64,000 bases of DNA from Rariloculus sp965263005 (GTDB lineage Bacteria > Pseudomonadota > Gammaproteobacteria > Steroidobacterales > Rariloculaceae), in the NCBI RefSeq assembly GCF_965263005.1, contig NZ_OZ253579.1, positions 2,418,001-2,482,000 on the forward strand, in the 5' to 3' direction. A model generated the notes under the pieces. That model had not been told where the DNA came from. It did not search any database and saw nothing but the letters and a program-made list of their open reading frames with translations. Positions 34,623 to 43,722 of the stretch are shown here, piece after piece. Every line of letters begins with the position of its first letter. Position 1 is the first letter of the stretch. The translations under genes were made by a program, and so were the position numbers.

Positions 34623-34727
34623 ATGAGGCGGGCACCGTCGGCATTGTCGACGTGGGGCGCGCGCAATCAGGCGAAGTATCACAGCGCGCTCGACGCGCTC
34701 TATCGCCCTCTCTGCCAACATCACTGA
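34623..34727 (+). other. Very small ORF, doubtful
   Basis: ATG 34623 opens 34 codons (MRRAPSALSTWGARNQAKYH...) ending at TGA 34727. It fills the space between the HTH gene and the broken nuclease-like gene, but there is no further support for coding. Confidence 0.2.
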
Positions 34728-34760
34728 GACACCAGCAACCTTTGGAATTACTGTAGAGCG

Positions 34761-35060
34761 GTGGAGGTGAACACCCATGACCGCAGAGACAGACTCGATT
34801 ATATTGTATGAGATTGCCTATTCGGCCCCACCTCGGCCGTCGTCATCGAGGTCAAGTTGCTCGATTCGGACGACACCGACCGGAGGCGCGGCGTCTTCCA
34901 GTGCATCAAGTACCGCGCAGTCATGGAGACCATGGACATGCGATCGGAAACGCAGCTCGTCCCCTTGCTAGTCACTCAGACGGCCCTTCCCGGCGACCTT
35001 TCCGATCTCGTCTGGCGCCACGGCATCCGGCATTTCAAAGCGCCCGGCACGCTCGGATAG
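34761..35060 (+). pseudogene. PD-(D/E)XK nuclease-like gene with in-frame TGA
   Basis: Frame from GTG 34761 reads VEVNTHDRRDRLDYIV, then TGA at 34809-34811, then DCLFGPTSAVVIEVKLLDSD onward to TAG 35060 with no other break. The second part has the E-x-K of a PD-(D/E)XK nuclease (VIEVK) followed 15 or so residues later by QCIKY, a QxxxY motif as in RecB/Cas4-type nucleases. A CGA-to-TGA change would explain the stop. It ends about 275 bases before hsdM. The product would be about 99 residues, so the gene may also have lost its 5' part. Likely a decayed defence or repair nuclease. Confidence 0.55.
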
Positions 35061-35336
35061 AACGCCGCGGTCCGGCACCGCCCTACCGACACGTTCTTGC
35101 GCAGGCTCAAGTTTCGTCGCGTCCGAGGATTCCGCCAGATACCGGCCCTGACCGACGCCGTCTTTTCAACGCGCGATGACCCGCCATCGAAGCCGGGGCG
35201 ACCGGTCGCCTGATATTATCGTGTCCGAAGGAGCCGTCGCTCCCGGAGACCACCAGCGAGCGGAATATCCCCGGAGGGGTTTCACCTCAAGGTCCAAGCG
35301 GTTCGAGGACTCGATGGAGACGGGCGGGATGGAATC

Positions 35337-36827
35337 ATGATTACCGGTGTGCTGAAGTCCAAGGTCGACCAAATCTGGAACACCATGTGGTCCGGCGGCA
35401 TCTCGAACCCGCTCTCGGTCATAGAGCAGCTCACCTACCTGCTCTTCATCAAGCGTCTGGACGAGTTGCACACGCGCGAGGAGCATAAGGCCGCCCGCAC
35501 CGGCCACCCGATCGAGAAGCCGCTGTTCACCGCCCGCCAGGGCGCGCTGCGTTGGTCGCGTTTCAAGGAGCTTGCGCCGGAGCAGATGTTCGAGACGGTG
35601 CGCGACAGGGTGTTCCCCTTCATAAAATCGATGGGCCAGGCGGGGGACTCGGACGAGGGATCAACCTACACCCATCACATGAAGGACGCCCTCTTCATGA
35701 TGCCCACGGCTCGGGTGCTGGCAAACGTGGTTGACCAGCTCGACGACATCGACATGGTCGACCGCGACACCAAGGGTGATCTCTACGAGTACATGCTCGG
35801 CAAGATCGCCACCGCCGGGCAGAACGGGCAGTTCCGCACGCCGCGCCACATCATCAAGCTGATGGTGGACATGACCGCGCCCACCCCGAAGGACGTCATC
35901 TGCGATCCCGCTTGCGGCACGGCCGGGTTCCTCGTCGCGGCCTCCGAGCATCTCGTCACGCACCACGGCGACCGCATCTACAAGGACGCCCAAGCCCGCC
36001 GCCGGTTCAACGAGGGCACCTTCCACGGCTACGACTTCGACACCACCATGTTGCGCATCGGCAGCATGAACATGCTGCTGCACGGCGTGGAGAATCCGGA
36101 CATCCGTTACAGGGACTCGCTCGCCCAGACCGACCTGCCGGCCGCAGGGGACGACGCCGAGCGGTACTCGCTCGTCCTCGCCAATCCGCCCTTTGCGGGC
36201 AGTCTCGACTACGAGTCCACCGCCAAGGACCTGCAGCAGGTCGTCAAGACGAAGAAGACCGAGCTGCTGTTCCTGGCCCTGTTCCTGCGCCTGCTCCAGA
36301 CCGGCGGCCGCGCCGCCGTCATCGTGCCCGACGGCGTACTCTTCGGTTCGAGCAAAGCGCACAGGACCCTGCGCAGGATCCTCGTCGAGGAGCAGAAGCT
36401 CGACGCCATCGTCTCCATGCCCTCCGGCGTCTTCAGACCCTACGCCGGGGTCTCCACCGCCATCCTGCTCTTCACCAAGACCAACTCCGGCGGCACAGAC
36501 GACGTCTGGTTCTACGACATGCAGGCGGACGGCTACTCGCTGGACGACAAGCGCACCCCGCAGCCGGAGAAGAGCGACCTTGCCGACATCCTCGCCCGCT
36601 GGCGGAACCGCGAGGCGGAGCGCAAGCGGATGCGGACGGACCAGAGTTTCCTGGTGCCCAAGGCCGAGATCGCGAGCAACGACTACGATCTCTCGATCAA
36701 CCGCTACAAGGAGGTCGAATACGAGGCGGTGGAGTACGACCCGCCGATGGTGATAATGCAACGGCTGGCCGTGCTGGAGATGGAGATCGCGAAGGGACGT
36801 GCGGTGTTGGAGCGGCTGTTGGGATGA
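35337..36827 (+). CDS. hsdM: Type I restriction-modification DNA methyltransferase subunit HsdM
   Basis: The 496-residue N6-adenine methyltransferase has the HsdM N-terminal helical domain (WNTMWSGGISNPLSVIEQLTYLLFIKRLDE), SAM motif I in DPACGTAGFLVAASEHL, and catalytic motif IV NPPF in LVLANPPFAGSLDY, followed by RAAVIVPDGVLFGSSKAHRTLRRILVE. It modifies adenines in the bipartite target chosen by HsdS. The preceding 275 bases (35061-35336) hold no gene and should contain the promoter. Its stop overlaps hsdS (ATGA). Codon use is more regular and GC-rich than in the flanking element genes, which suggests separate acquisition as a cassette. Confidence 0.96.
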   Translation: MITGVLKSKVDQIWNTMWSGGISNPLSVIEQLTYLLFIKRLDELHTREEHKAARTGHPIEKPLFTARQGALRWSRFKELAPEQMFETVRDRVFPFIKSMGQAGDSDEGSTYTHHMKDALFMMPTARVLANVVDQLDDIDMVDRDTKGDLYEYMLGKIATAGQNGQFRTPRHIIKLMVDMTAPTPKDVICDPACGTAGFLVAASEHLVTHHGDRIYKDAQARRRFNEGTFHGYDFDTTMLRIGSMNMLLHGVENPDIRYRDSLAQTDLPAAGDDAERYSLVLANPPFAGSLDYESTAKDLQQVVKTKKTELLFLALFLRLLQTGGRAAVIVPDGVLFGSSKAHRTLRRILVEEQKLDAIVSMPSGVFRPYAGVSTAILLFTKTNSGGTDDVWFYDMQADGYSLDDKRTPQPEKSDLADILARWRNREAERKRMRTDQSFLVPKAEIASNDYDLSINRYKEVEYEAVEYDPPMVIMQRLAVLEMEIAKGRAVLERLLG

Positions 36828-37963
36828 TTTCCAGGGACACCATTCAACGGGGGTTTCCGATCAGGCCGCTCGGAGACGTTGCAGAGTTTCTGGATAGCCG
36901 CCGTCGTCCCATCACTGCTTCCGAGAGGATTCCGGGACCATATCCATACTACGGAGCGAATGGGCAGCAAGATTCGGTCGCGGACTACATCTTTGACGAG
37001 CCGTTAATCCTCCTTGCTGAAGACGGAGGTCTTTTTGACCAACCCGATCGCGGAATTGCGTACGTTATAGAAGGTAAGACATGGGTGAATAACCATGCTC
37101 ACGTGCTTCGGCCTCGGGGTCACGCTCGACTCCGGTACCTCGTTCGTGTTCTCGAAAACTACGATGTTACCCCTTGGATTACTGGCTCCACCCGCGCGAA
37201 ACTGACGAAGGCGGGAGCATCCAAGATCCAAATCCCCCTCCCGCCCCTCGCCGAGCAGAAGCGGATTGCGCGGATTCTGGATGCGGCGGACGCCTTGCGA
37301 GCCAAGCGCCGCGAGGCCCTCGCCCAGCTCGACACCCTCCTCCAATCCACCTTCCTCGATATGTTCGGCGACCCCGTCACAAACTCGAACATTCCGTCTG
37401 CCATCATGACTGCGTTGGTGACCAAGTTCATTGACTATCGAGGTAAGTCACCAGAGAAGAGCAAAGAAGGCGTTCCTCTTATTACGGCGAAGATCGTGAA
37501 GGAAAAGGAAGTCAAGGAGCCCAACGAGTTCATTCCCGCCAATTCCTACGACGCATGGATGCGTCGCGGAATACCAAATCCCGGTGATGTAGTCATCACC
37601 ACAGAAGCACCCATGGGTGAGGTCGCCCTGGTTCCCGACTACAAGGCTGCCTTCGCGCAGCGGCTCTTGGTTCTGCAGCCAGACGAAACCAAGGTGAAGT
37701 CGATCTATCTGATGTGGGCTTTGACTATGCCGTTTGTGATTCGACAACTCCGGCAGCGATCCACCGGCTCGACGGTGACTGGGATTCGATCTAGGGAGTT
37801 CAAGAAGGTCACCTTACCCATTCCGTCGCTGGACCTCCAGCGCCGCTTCGCCGCCATCGTCGAATCAGTCGAACAACAGAAAGCCAGTCAGCGCGCCCAC
37901 CTGGCCGAACTCGACACCCTCTTCGCCTCCCTGCAATCCCGTGCCTTTCGGGGAGACCTCTGA
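36824..37963 (+). CDS. hsdS: Type I restriction-modification specificity subunit HsdS
   Basis: The 379-residue protein has two target recognition domains (about residues 10-130 and 185-320), each followed by a conserved helical spacer: IPLPPLAEQKRIARILDAADALRAKRR and LPIPSLDLQRRFAAIVESVEQQKASQR. The repeat of LAQLDTLLQS / LAELDTLFAS shows the internal symmetry. It recognises the bipartite DNA target for both methylation and cleavage. The recognition domains are clearly lower in GC than the spacers, the usual sign of domain exchange. ATG 36824 overlaps the hsdM stop. A longer upstream frame over hsdM is not coding. Confidence 0.94.
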   Translation: MISRDTIQRGFPIRPLGDVAEFLDSRRRPITASERIPGPYPYYGANGQQDSVADYIFDEPLILLAEDGGLFDQPDRGIAYVIEGKTWVNNHAHVLRPRGHARLRYLVRVLENYDVTPWITGSTRAKLTKAGASKIQIPLPPLAEQKRIARILDAADALRAKRREALAQLDTLLQSTFLDMFGDPVTNSNIPSAIMTALVTKFIDYRGKSPEKSKEGVPLITAKIVKEKEVKEPNEFIPANSYDAWMRRGIPNPGDVVITTEAPMGEVALVPDYKAAFAQRLLVLQPDETKVKSIYLMWALTMPFVIRQLRQRSTGSTVTGIRSREFKKVTLPIPSLDLQRRFAAIVESVEQQKASQRAHLAELDTLFASLQSRAFRGDL

Positions 37964-37969
37964 ACCGCT

Positions 37970-40900
37970 ATGGAAGTTTCCGCCAACTTCGCGTTCCTGA
38001 AGCAGGAGTTCCCGCATGCGGCGGAGAGCGCGAGTTATGCGGAGCGCCACGTCCACAGCGACCCGCGGGCCTCCTGTTTCCATGCAAGGCATGCGCTGGA
38101 GCGCCTGGTCAAGCGTCTCTACAAGGTCGAGAAGACCCTGAACTCACCAAAGGTCACGAACCTGGACGCCTACCTCAGCGAGCCCGCCTTCCGTGCGGTT
38201 GTGCCCAAGGTCGTCTGGCAGAAGGCGGAGTACATCCGGCAGGCGGGCAACGTGGCGGTGCACGGCAACAAGACGCCCCCGCCGGAGCAGGCGTTCAACG
38301 TGGTGCGGGAGCTGGCGCACGTCCTCTACTGGGCGGGCCGCACCTATCTGCGGAATGGGGCGGAGAGCCTTCACGGGAAGACCTTCGACGAGTCCCTCGT
38401 CCCCTCACTGGAACCGGGTGCCGCGCCGGCCAGCGTCGAGGAACTGGACGCCCTCAAGCACGACCTCGACGCAGCCGAAGACGCGCGCAAGGAGGTCTCA
38501 GGCGAGTTGGAGGCGCTGCGTGAACGGCTCGCCGCCATCAAGGCGGAGAACGAGACCGTCCCCGAGACCCGTGACTGGAACGAGAGCACGACCCGCAGAC
38601 TGATAGTCGACCTGGCCCTGCAACGTGCCGGCTGGCCGCTCGACCAGGATCACGACCGTGAGTACGAAGTCACGGGCATGCCGAACGCCTCGGGGGTCGG
38701 TTACGCCGATTACGTCCTGTGGGGAGATGACGGCAAGCCGCTGGCGGTGGTGGAGGCGAAGAAGACCACCGTCGATCCGGCGGCGGGTCGACAACAGGCC
38801 AAACTCTACGCGGACTGCCTGGAGGCCATGCACGGCCAGCGCCCGATCATCTTCTACACGAACGGGTACGAGACCTATCTGTGGGACGACCAAGCCTACG
38901 CGCCGCGGGCCGTGGCCGGCTTCCACAAGAAGGACGAACTGGCGTCACTGCTCCATCGCCGAGTTCACCGCGAGCCGCTGGACGTGGCGCGGGTGAAGAA
39001 CGCCATCGTCGAGCGGTACTACCAGAAGCGGGCAATCGGGAGCATCGGCGAGCAGTTCGGACAGGCGCGGCGCAAGGCGCTGCTGGTAATGGCGACCGGC
39101 AGCGGCAAGACGCGCGTGGCGATCGCGCTGGTCGACCTGCTGCAGCGGTCGGGCTGGGTGAAGCGGGCGCTGTTTCTCGCCGACCGGGTGTCGCTCGTGA
39201 ACCAGGCGGTGGGGGCGTTCAAGGCCCACCTGCCAGAGTCGAGCCCGGTGAACCTGGTGACCGAGAAGGACAAGGCGGGCCGGGTCTACGTCTGCACCTA
39301 TCCGACGATGATGGGGCTGATCAACGAGACGACGGGCACCGAGGCCCGCTTCGGGGTCGGACATTTCGACCTCGTGATCATCGACGAGGCGCACCGATCG
39401 GTGTATCAGAAGTACGGGGCCATCTTTCGGTACTTCGACTCGCTGCTGGTGGGCCTGACCGCGACGCCTCGGGATCAGGTCGACCGGAACACCTACGAGC
39501 TCTTCGACCTGGAGCCGGGCGTGCCCACCGACGTGTACGAACTCGCGACCGCGGTGGCGGACGGCTTTCTCGTACCACCGAAGGTTCAGCAGGTGGATCT
39601 CCGGTTTCCACGCGAGGGCATCAACTACGACTCGCTCAGTGAGGAAGAGCAGGCGCAGTGGGAGAGCCTCGACTGGGGCGACGACGAGGACGATCGCGGG
39701 CTGCCGGAACGGGTCAACGCGTCCGCCATCAACAGTTGGCTTTTCAACAACGACACGGTCGACAAGGTACTGCAACATCTCATGGAGCACGGCCACACCG
39801 TCGACGGTGGCGACCGACTGGCCAAGACGATCCTCTTCGCGCGCAATCACGAGCATGCGACGTTCATTGAAGCGCGCTTCAACCACCACTACCCGCAGTA
39901 CGCCGGGCACTTCGCCCGCATCATCGATCACTACGCCACGTATCCGCAGAGCCTGCTCGACGACTTCGCACGGAAGGACAAGGCGCCGCACATCGCGATC
40001 TCCGTGGACATGCTGGATACCGGCATCGACGTGCCCGAGGTGGCCAACCTGGTTTTCTTCAAGCCGGTCTACTCGCGGATCAAGTTCTGGCAGATGATCG
40101 GGCGCGGCACGCGCCTGTGCCCCGATTTGTTCGGACCCGGGGAGGACAAGCACGACTTTCGCGTCTTCGATTTCTGTTTCAACTTCGACTTCTTCCGCGA
40201 GCATCCGGAGGGAATCGAGGTCGGTGGCGGCATTCCCCTCCGCGCCCGGCTCTTTCGGGCGCGGGTGCAGTTGCTGACCGATGTCCAGGCGACGCCGGAC
40301 CTGGACCCGGAGGCGGCGCTGGCCGGGGCGTTGACGACGGAACTCCACCGGGAAGTGGCGGCGATGAACCGCGAGAACTTCATCGTGCGGATGCAGCTCG
40401 AAGCGGTCGAGCGTTTCCAGCAGCGGGAGTCATGGGAGCAACTCACCGTGTCCGACGTCGAGATCCTGCAGAGTGAGGTTGCCGGACTGCCCAGCGAGAG
40501 CGAGACCGACGACATCGAGTCGCGCCTGTTCGATCTCACGGCACTGAAGATGCAACTGGCCCTCGCCGAGGGCGACACCAGCACCTTCGAGCAGCACCGC
40601 CGACGGGTGGTGGAGATCGCCATGCTGCTCGAAGAAAAGAGCACGATTCCCGCGGTGACGGCTCAGCTCGCCTACCTGGTTTCAGTGCAGGAGAGCACCT
40701 TCTGGGAAGGCATCGCCTTGAACGGTCTCGAGGAACTGCGCATGCGCCTGCGTGGTCTGGTGCCCTTCCTGGACAAGAAGACGCGCACGATCATCTACAC
40801 CGACTTCCAAGACGAGATCACAGCCGTGCGCGAGGGCGCCGCCGTCTACCTGCCGAAGATGACCGGGGTCCAGTACGAGAAGAAGGTGCTGGAATACCTG

Positions 40901-41356
40901 AAGAATCATCTCGACCACATCCTGATCCATCGCCTCCGGACCAACCAGTCGCTCACGGCTACCGACCTGCGAGGGCTTGAGCAGACACTGGTCGAGATCG
41001 GCGAGGACGACGGCCAGACGCTGTTGACGGGTCTCCTGGCCCGGAGCGACGCCCCCTCACTGGCCCATTTCGTGCGGAGCATGGTGGGGATGGACCGCGC
41101 CGCCGCGCAGGAGGCGTTCTCGGAGTTCCTCTCCAACCGAAGCCTGACCACGCCGCAAATCCGTTTCATCGAGATGGTTATCGACCAACTCACGGCAAGG
41201 GGCGTCATGGAGCCATCCGCGCTCTACGAGGCGCCGTTCAGTAGCGTTCATGCCGGCGGTCCCGAGGCGTTGTTCGCCGGAAAAAGCAACGTGATCGAGG
41301 GGATTTTCGAGAAGCTGAAAGCCCTTCACCCCGAACCCCTGGCCGACGCTGGCTAA
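37970..41356 (+). CDS. hsdR: Type I restriction endonuclease subunit HsdR
   Basis: The 1128-residue motor/nuclease begins with a DUF4145-like domain (FLKQEFPHAAESASYAERHVHSDP, ARHALERLVKRLYK) as in type IA HsdR. Then comes the nuclease region DLALQRAGWPLDQDHDREYEV with YADYVLWGDDGKPLAVVEAKKT (D and E-x-K). The SF2 translocase follows: Walker A ATGSGKTRVA (375-384), DEAH at 472-475, LTATP, ISVDMLDTGIDVPEV and MIGRGTRL. A C-terminal helical domain binds the methylase core. It starts 7 bases after hsdS. All subunits look intact, so the system may be active. Confidence 0.95.
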   Translation: MEVSANFAFLKQEFPHAAESASYAERHVHSDPRASCFHARHALERLVKRLYKVEKTLNSPKVTNLDAYLSEPAFRAVVPKVVWQKAEYIRQAGNVAVHGNKTPPPEQAFNVVRELAHVLYWAGRTYLRNGAESLHGKTFDESLVPSLEPGAAPASVEELDALKHDLDAAEDARKEVSGELEALRERLAAIKAENETVPETRDWNESTTRRLIVDLALQRAGWPLDQDHDREYEVTGMPNASGVGYADYVLWGDDGKPLAVVEAKKTTVDPAAGRQQAKLYADCLEAMHGQRPIIFYTNGYETYLWDDQAYAPRAVAGFHKKDELASLLHRRVHREPLDVARVKNAIVERYYQKRAIGSIGEQFGQARRKALLVMATGSGKTRVAIALVDLLQRSGWVKRALFLADRVSLVNQAVGAFKAHLPESSPVNLVTEKDKAGRVYVCTYPTMMGLINETTGTEARFGVGHFDLVIIDEAHRSVYQKYGAIFRYFDSLLVGLTATPRDQVDRNTYELFDLEPGVPTDVYELATAVADGFLVPPKVQQVDLRFPREGINYDSLSEEEQAQWESLDWGDDEDDRGLPERVNASAINSWLFNNDTVDKVLQHLMEHGHTVDGGDRLAKTILFARNHEHATFIEARFNHHYPQYAGHFARIIDHYATYPQSLLDDFARKDKAPHIAISVDMLDTGIDVPEVANLVFFKPVYSRIKFWQMIGRGTRLCPDLFGPGEDKHDFRVFDFCFNFDFFREHPEGIEVGGGIPLRARLFRARVQLLTDVQATPDLDPEAALAGALTTELHREVAAMNRENFIVRMQLEAVERFQQRESWEQLTVSDVEILQSEVAGLPSESETDDIESRLFDLTALKMQLALAEGDTSTFEQHRRRVVEIAMLLEEKSTIPAVTAQLAYLVSVQESTFWEGIALNGLEELRMRLRGLVPFLDKKTRTIIYTDFQDEITAVREGAAVYLPKMTGVQYEKKVLEYLKNHLDHILIHRLRTNQSLTATDLRGLEQTLVEIGEDDGQTLLTGLLARSDAPSLAHFVRSMVGMDRAAAQEAFSEFLSNRSLTTPQIRFIEMVIDQLTARGVMEPSALYEAPFSSVHAGGPEALFAGKSNVIEGIFEKLKALHPEPLADAG

Positions 41357-41394
41357 GAGTACCGGTCTCTGGAGTCTCCGAGAGCCTATCGCTG

Positions 41395-41628
41395 GTGGAG
41401 GCCGAAGCATCGAACCATCGCCATGGCCGGATCGCGATGCTCACCTCCGACGACGTCCATCCTCATCGAACCCAGAGCGTGCTCGACCAGCGCAGGCGCA
41501 CCCTTCAAGCCGCATGGACCCGGCATCCCGAACGCTTCGTTCGAGGGATCCCACAACCCGATCCCCTTCCCCAAGCGGTTTGGATCAACCCACCCGTGAC
41601 AACCACAACAGGAGAAACTGCTCACTAA
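41395..41628 (+). pseudogene. IS3-family transposase remnant (C-terminal end)
   Basis: The translated segment GRIAMLTSDDVHPHRTQSVL followed by HPERFVRGIPQPDPLPQAVW and INPP resembles the last 70 residues of IS3-family OrfB integrases. The catalytic core is absent, so this is a relic. Just downstream (41640-41666) TGTCTCAAAGTCGTTGACAG looks like the matching IS terminus, which would place the right end of a lost IS here, between hsdR and the HEPN gene. Confidence 0.6.
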
Positions 41629-41958
41629 ATTGCAATCGTCACTGTCTCAAAGTCGTTGACAGGTTCCGATCGTAAGGGAGCGGTGACGCACGCTGAGATA
41701 TCAGCAGCCGACGCGGACGACGACGAGCACGGACAGGCACCGCTCCCGTTTCCGCTGGCACAAGACACGACAAAGGAACACTCCCGGTAACAACTGGCAG
41801 CAGTGCCTGCCTACAGGCCTTAGTTCTGCTCACAATATGAGCGGCAGCAGCGGACTAGATATCCGCTTCCGCGCTCGCCTTCGCATTTATCTCCCTTGGG
41901 TAAGCGTTCAGTTTTATGTGAAACTTGCTAGCTAAACGGCGGATAGAGGCGACTTCCA
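41629..41958. other. Gene-free stretch with IS terminus and a shared motif
   Basis: No gene is recognised. It includes a probable IS end near 41640-41666 and the string CGGTAACAACTGGCA (41785-41799), which recurs near attR at 47975-47989. The final 60 bases (AT-richer) would contain the promoter of the HEPN-motif gene. Confidence 0.35.
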
Positions 41959-43023
41959 GTGATGTCATGGACTCCCCAAGTGGTGTTGGCAAATGTCACG
42001 CTGTCCTCAGCCATAGAGGCTTGCCCGGTGGCCTTCCTGCCGTCCGACGACGCTCGCGTCGAGTCACTAAACGCCGCTCATTCGGTCCACGCAGACTTCC
42101 TGTCCCGCTTCACGGACCAGTTTAGGCAGCCTGTTCGTCCGACCGTCCTCGTCGTCGAATCCTCTGCGGTCGAGGGCTACCGTCGCGTCGAAGCGATGGC
42201 CAGCATTCGCGACCTCTTGTCGATTTGTATCGTTGCGAGGGCTCGGGCGCGCCACATCCAGAATAAGGTCAGCAACCACGTGTTCTACTCGAGGAGTTTC
42301 GACTTCTATCCTTGGATGGTCGGACAGGATCACGAATGCCTTGTGGCGGATACGCCCGCGATGACCGGCTTTGATGTCCTCAGTCTCTTCACCGGCCAGA
42401 CCGCAGCGGAAGTGCACTTGGCCAAGGTCTCACCCGACGACCTCGATCGGCCCCTCTTCGATGAGCTGCTGAAGCGCTGGCGGCATACCTATGGCGGACG
42501 GGAAGCATCTTGGGATGACACCAAGCTCATGCGCTCTCTCAACATGGCGTTTCACGCCAGTCAGCCGCCTGCCGACCAAGGTGCGACGGTTTTCGACTAT
42601 GGACGCATCCTTGCGCTTTGGGTGAGCGCGCTCGAAATACTCGTTCATCCAGGTAAAGGTAGCAGAGCCGACAAACCCAAAGTTCTGGAACACCTAAAAA
42701 ATGTTATCTGGTTTGCCGAGACCTGCGGGAAAAGGGCGCAAGAGACTTGTCATGCTATCTACAGATATCGCAACGATTTCCTGCATGGGAACCCCATCGA
42801 TGCCGACGCGGTTCCGCCCGTCATGTCTCGCGATAGCCTCTTCGGCGTTGCAGCTCCCCTGTACCGCATGGCATTGGCTTCGTTCCTTCGTCTAAAGTGC
42901 GAAGAGCCTCTGTCTCTTCTCGACGATCCCGAGAAAGTCGGGAGGCAGATGGGCGCCAGCATAGACTTCCGCAACTACCAGAGAGACTTTGAGACAGCTA
43001 TTTTGCAGTGTCGCGCCGCCTGA
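41959..43023 (+). CDS. HEPN-motif protein, putative defence protein
   Basis: The 354-residue protein is not recognised as a whole. Near the C-terminus YGRILALWVSALEILVHPGK is followed by CHAIYRYRNDFLHGNPID, where Arg271 and His276 form R-x4-H, the catalytic signature of HEPN ribonucleases; the layout resembles Apea-like HEPN domains. HEPN proteins are common in abortive infection, toxin-antitoxin and CRISPR systems. The N-terminal 230 residues have no visible motif, signal or membrane helix and could be a sensor. It lies in the element's cargo after a type I restriction system. ATG 41959 versus 41962 is undecided. An unpaired gene, with no obvious antitoxin next to it. Confidence 0.65.
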   Translation: MMSWTPQVVLANVTLSSAIEACPVAFLPSDDARVESLNAAHSVHADFLSRFTDQFRQPVRPTVLVVESSAVEGYRRVEAMASIRDLLSICIVARARARHIQNKVSNHVFYSRSFDFYPWMVGQDHECLVADTPAMTGFDVLSLFTGQTAAEVHLAKVSPDDLDRPLFDELLKRWRHTYGGREASWDDTKLMRSLNMAFHASQPPADQGATVFDYGRILALWVSALEILVHPGKGSRADKPKVLEHLKNVIWFAETCGKRAQETCHAIYRYRNDFLHGNPIDADAVPPVMSRDSLFGVAAPLYRMALASFLRLKCEEPLSLLDDPEKVGRQMGASIDFRNYQRDFETAILQCRAA

Positions 43024-43405
43024 TTGCTTGCCCCCCTGCACGGCAGAGTCCACCTTAAATCTGCTGCCCGGCTGTCCAATGATCGGGGTCCACTTCAGCG
43101 GCAATGAGCCCGTGCAGCTCACGCTTGCGCTCGACGCAGACCGGGCAAACCAGAGCGCGACTGCGTTGGCCGGGCTCGGGCCGGGCTCAGCAGCTGGCGC
43201 GTACGTGCTCAGGATCGAGGGCCGGCAGGGGGGATATTCAACGGGTCCCATAGTGACCGGGGCAGGGTCTACAGGGTCCGCAAGTTGGAAGGATCGAACG
43301 CCGGTCAAGAAATTTCCCGGATTCGCAAGTGCCGGGAAAATTTTTTCCGCCGATTTTGAGGGCGGCGTATCTTGTAGGCGGGTTTGGCTTTTTGGGATTA
43401 ATGCG
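43024..43405. other. Gene-free stretch
   Basis: No gene is supported on either strand; open frames here are long only because stop codons are rare in GC-rich DNA. It may be the remains of older insertions. Confidence 0.3.
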
Positions 43406-43696
43406 ATGGAACAGTGCGACCGTTGCAGGCGGGAAGTTGGAGAGTGTCGAGAGTGCATCGAGTGCGGCGCGAATTTTTTCTGCCATTGTGCGAGCGATGA
43501 TTCTCGCTACTTGTGTGACGGGTGCGGAGACTATAGGGCGAGTTATGAGGAAGGCGGGATCAGTGGCGGTTGTGCTGGCGGGGTTGTGTTGTTCGGTGGT
43601 ACATGCTCAGGAAAGAGACTGGCTGCTGACGCGGACAGGGACGCTCTCTTGAGTCATCTGCATCTCGGTTATTTCGAGACGCTTGAGGGTTGTCAG
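43406..43696 (+). pseudogene. Cys-rich small ORF cut by the IS3-family insertion
   Basis: ATG 43406 starts MEQCDRCRREVGECRECIEC and continues with FFCHCASDDSRYLCDGCG, six CxxC-like pairs that suggest zinc binding. The frame stays open into the IS. If the IS and one copy of its TCAG duplication are removed, it continues in phase at 44956 (IAGLRLMQRFSNATYDCGSG) to TAG 45102. A second ATG at 43545 in another frame encodes a signal-peptide-like MRKAGSVAVVLAGLCCSVVH and stops at 43652, so two overlapping small genes with a frameshift are an alternative. Function unknown. Confidence 0.4.
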
Positions 43697-43722
43697 TGGT
43701 CTTACCCCGTTTCCGTGGACGG

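Noticed and set aside
35912..37963. A 683-codon frame spanning hsdM and hsdS that could be read as a fused specificity protein
   Set aside because: The first 300 codons are an out-of-frame reading of hsdM (Arg/Pro-rich, no motifs). The real hsdS starts at ATG 36824, overlapping the hsdM stop.
42989..43405. Upstream part of the long plus-strand frame ending in the IS
   Set aside because: Low-complexity Gly/Ser-rich translation without a motif; only the part from ATG 43406 has a notable Cys pattern.
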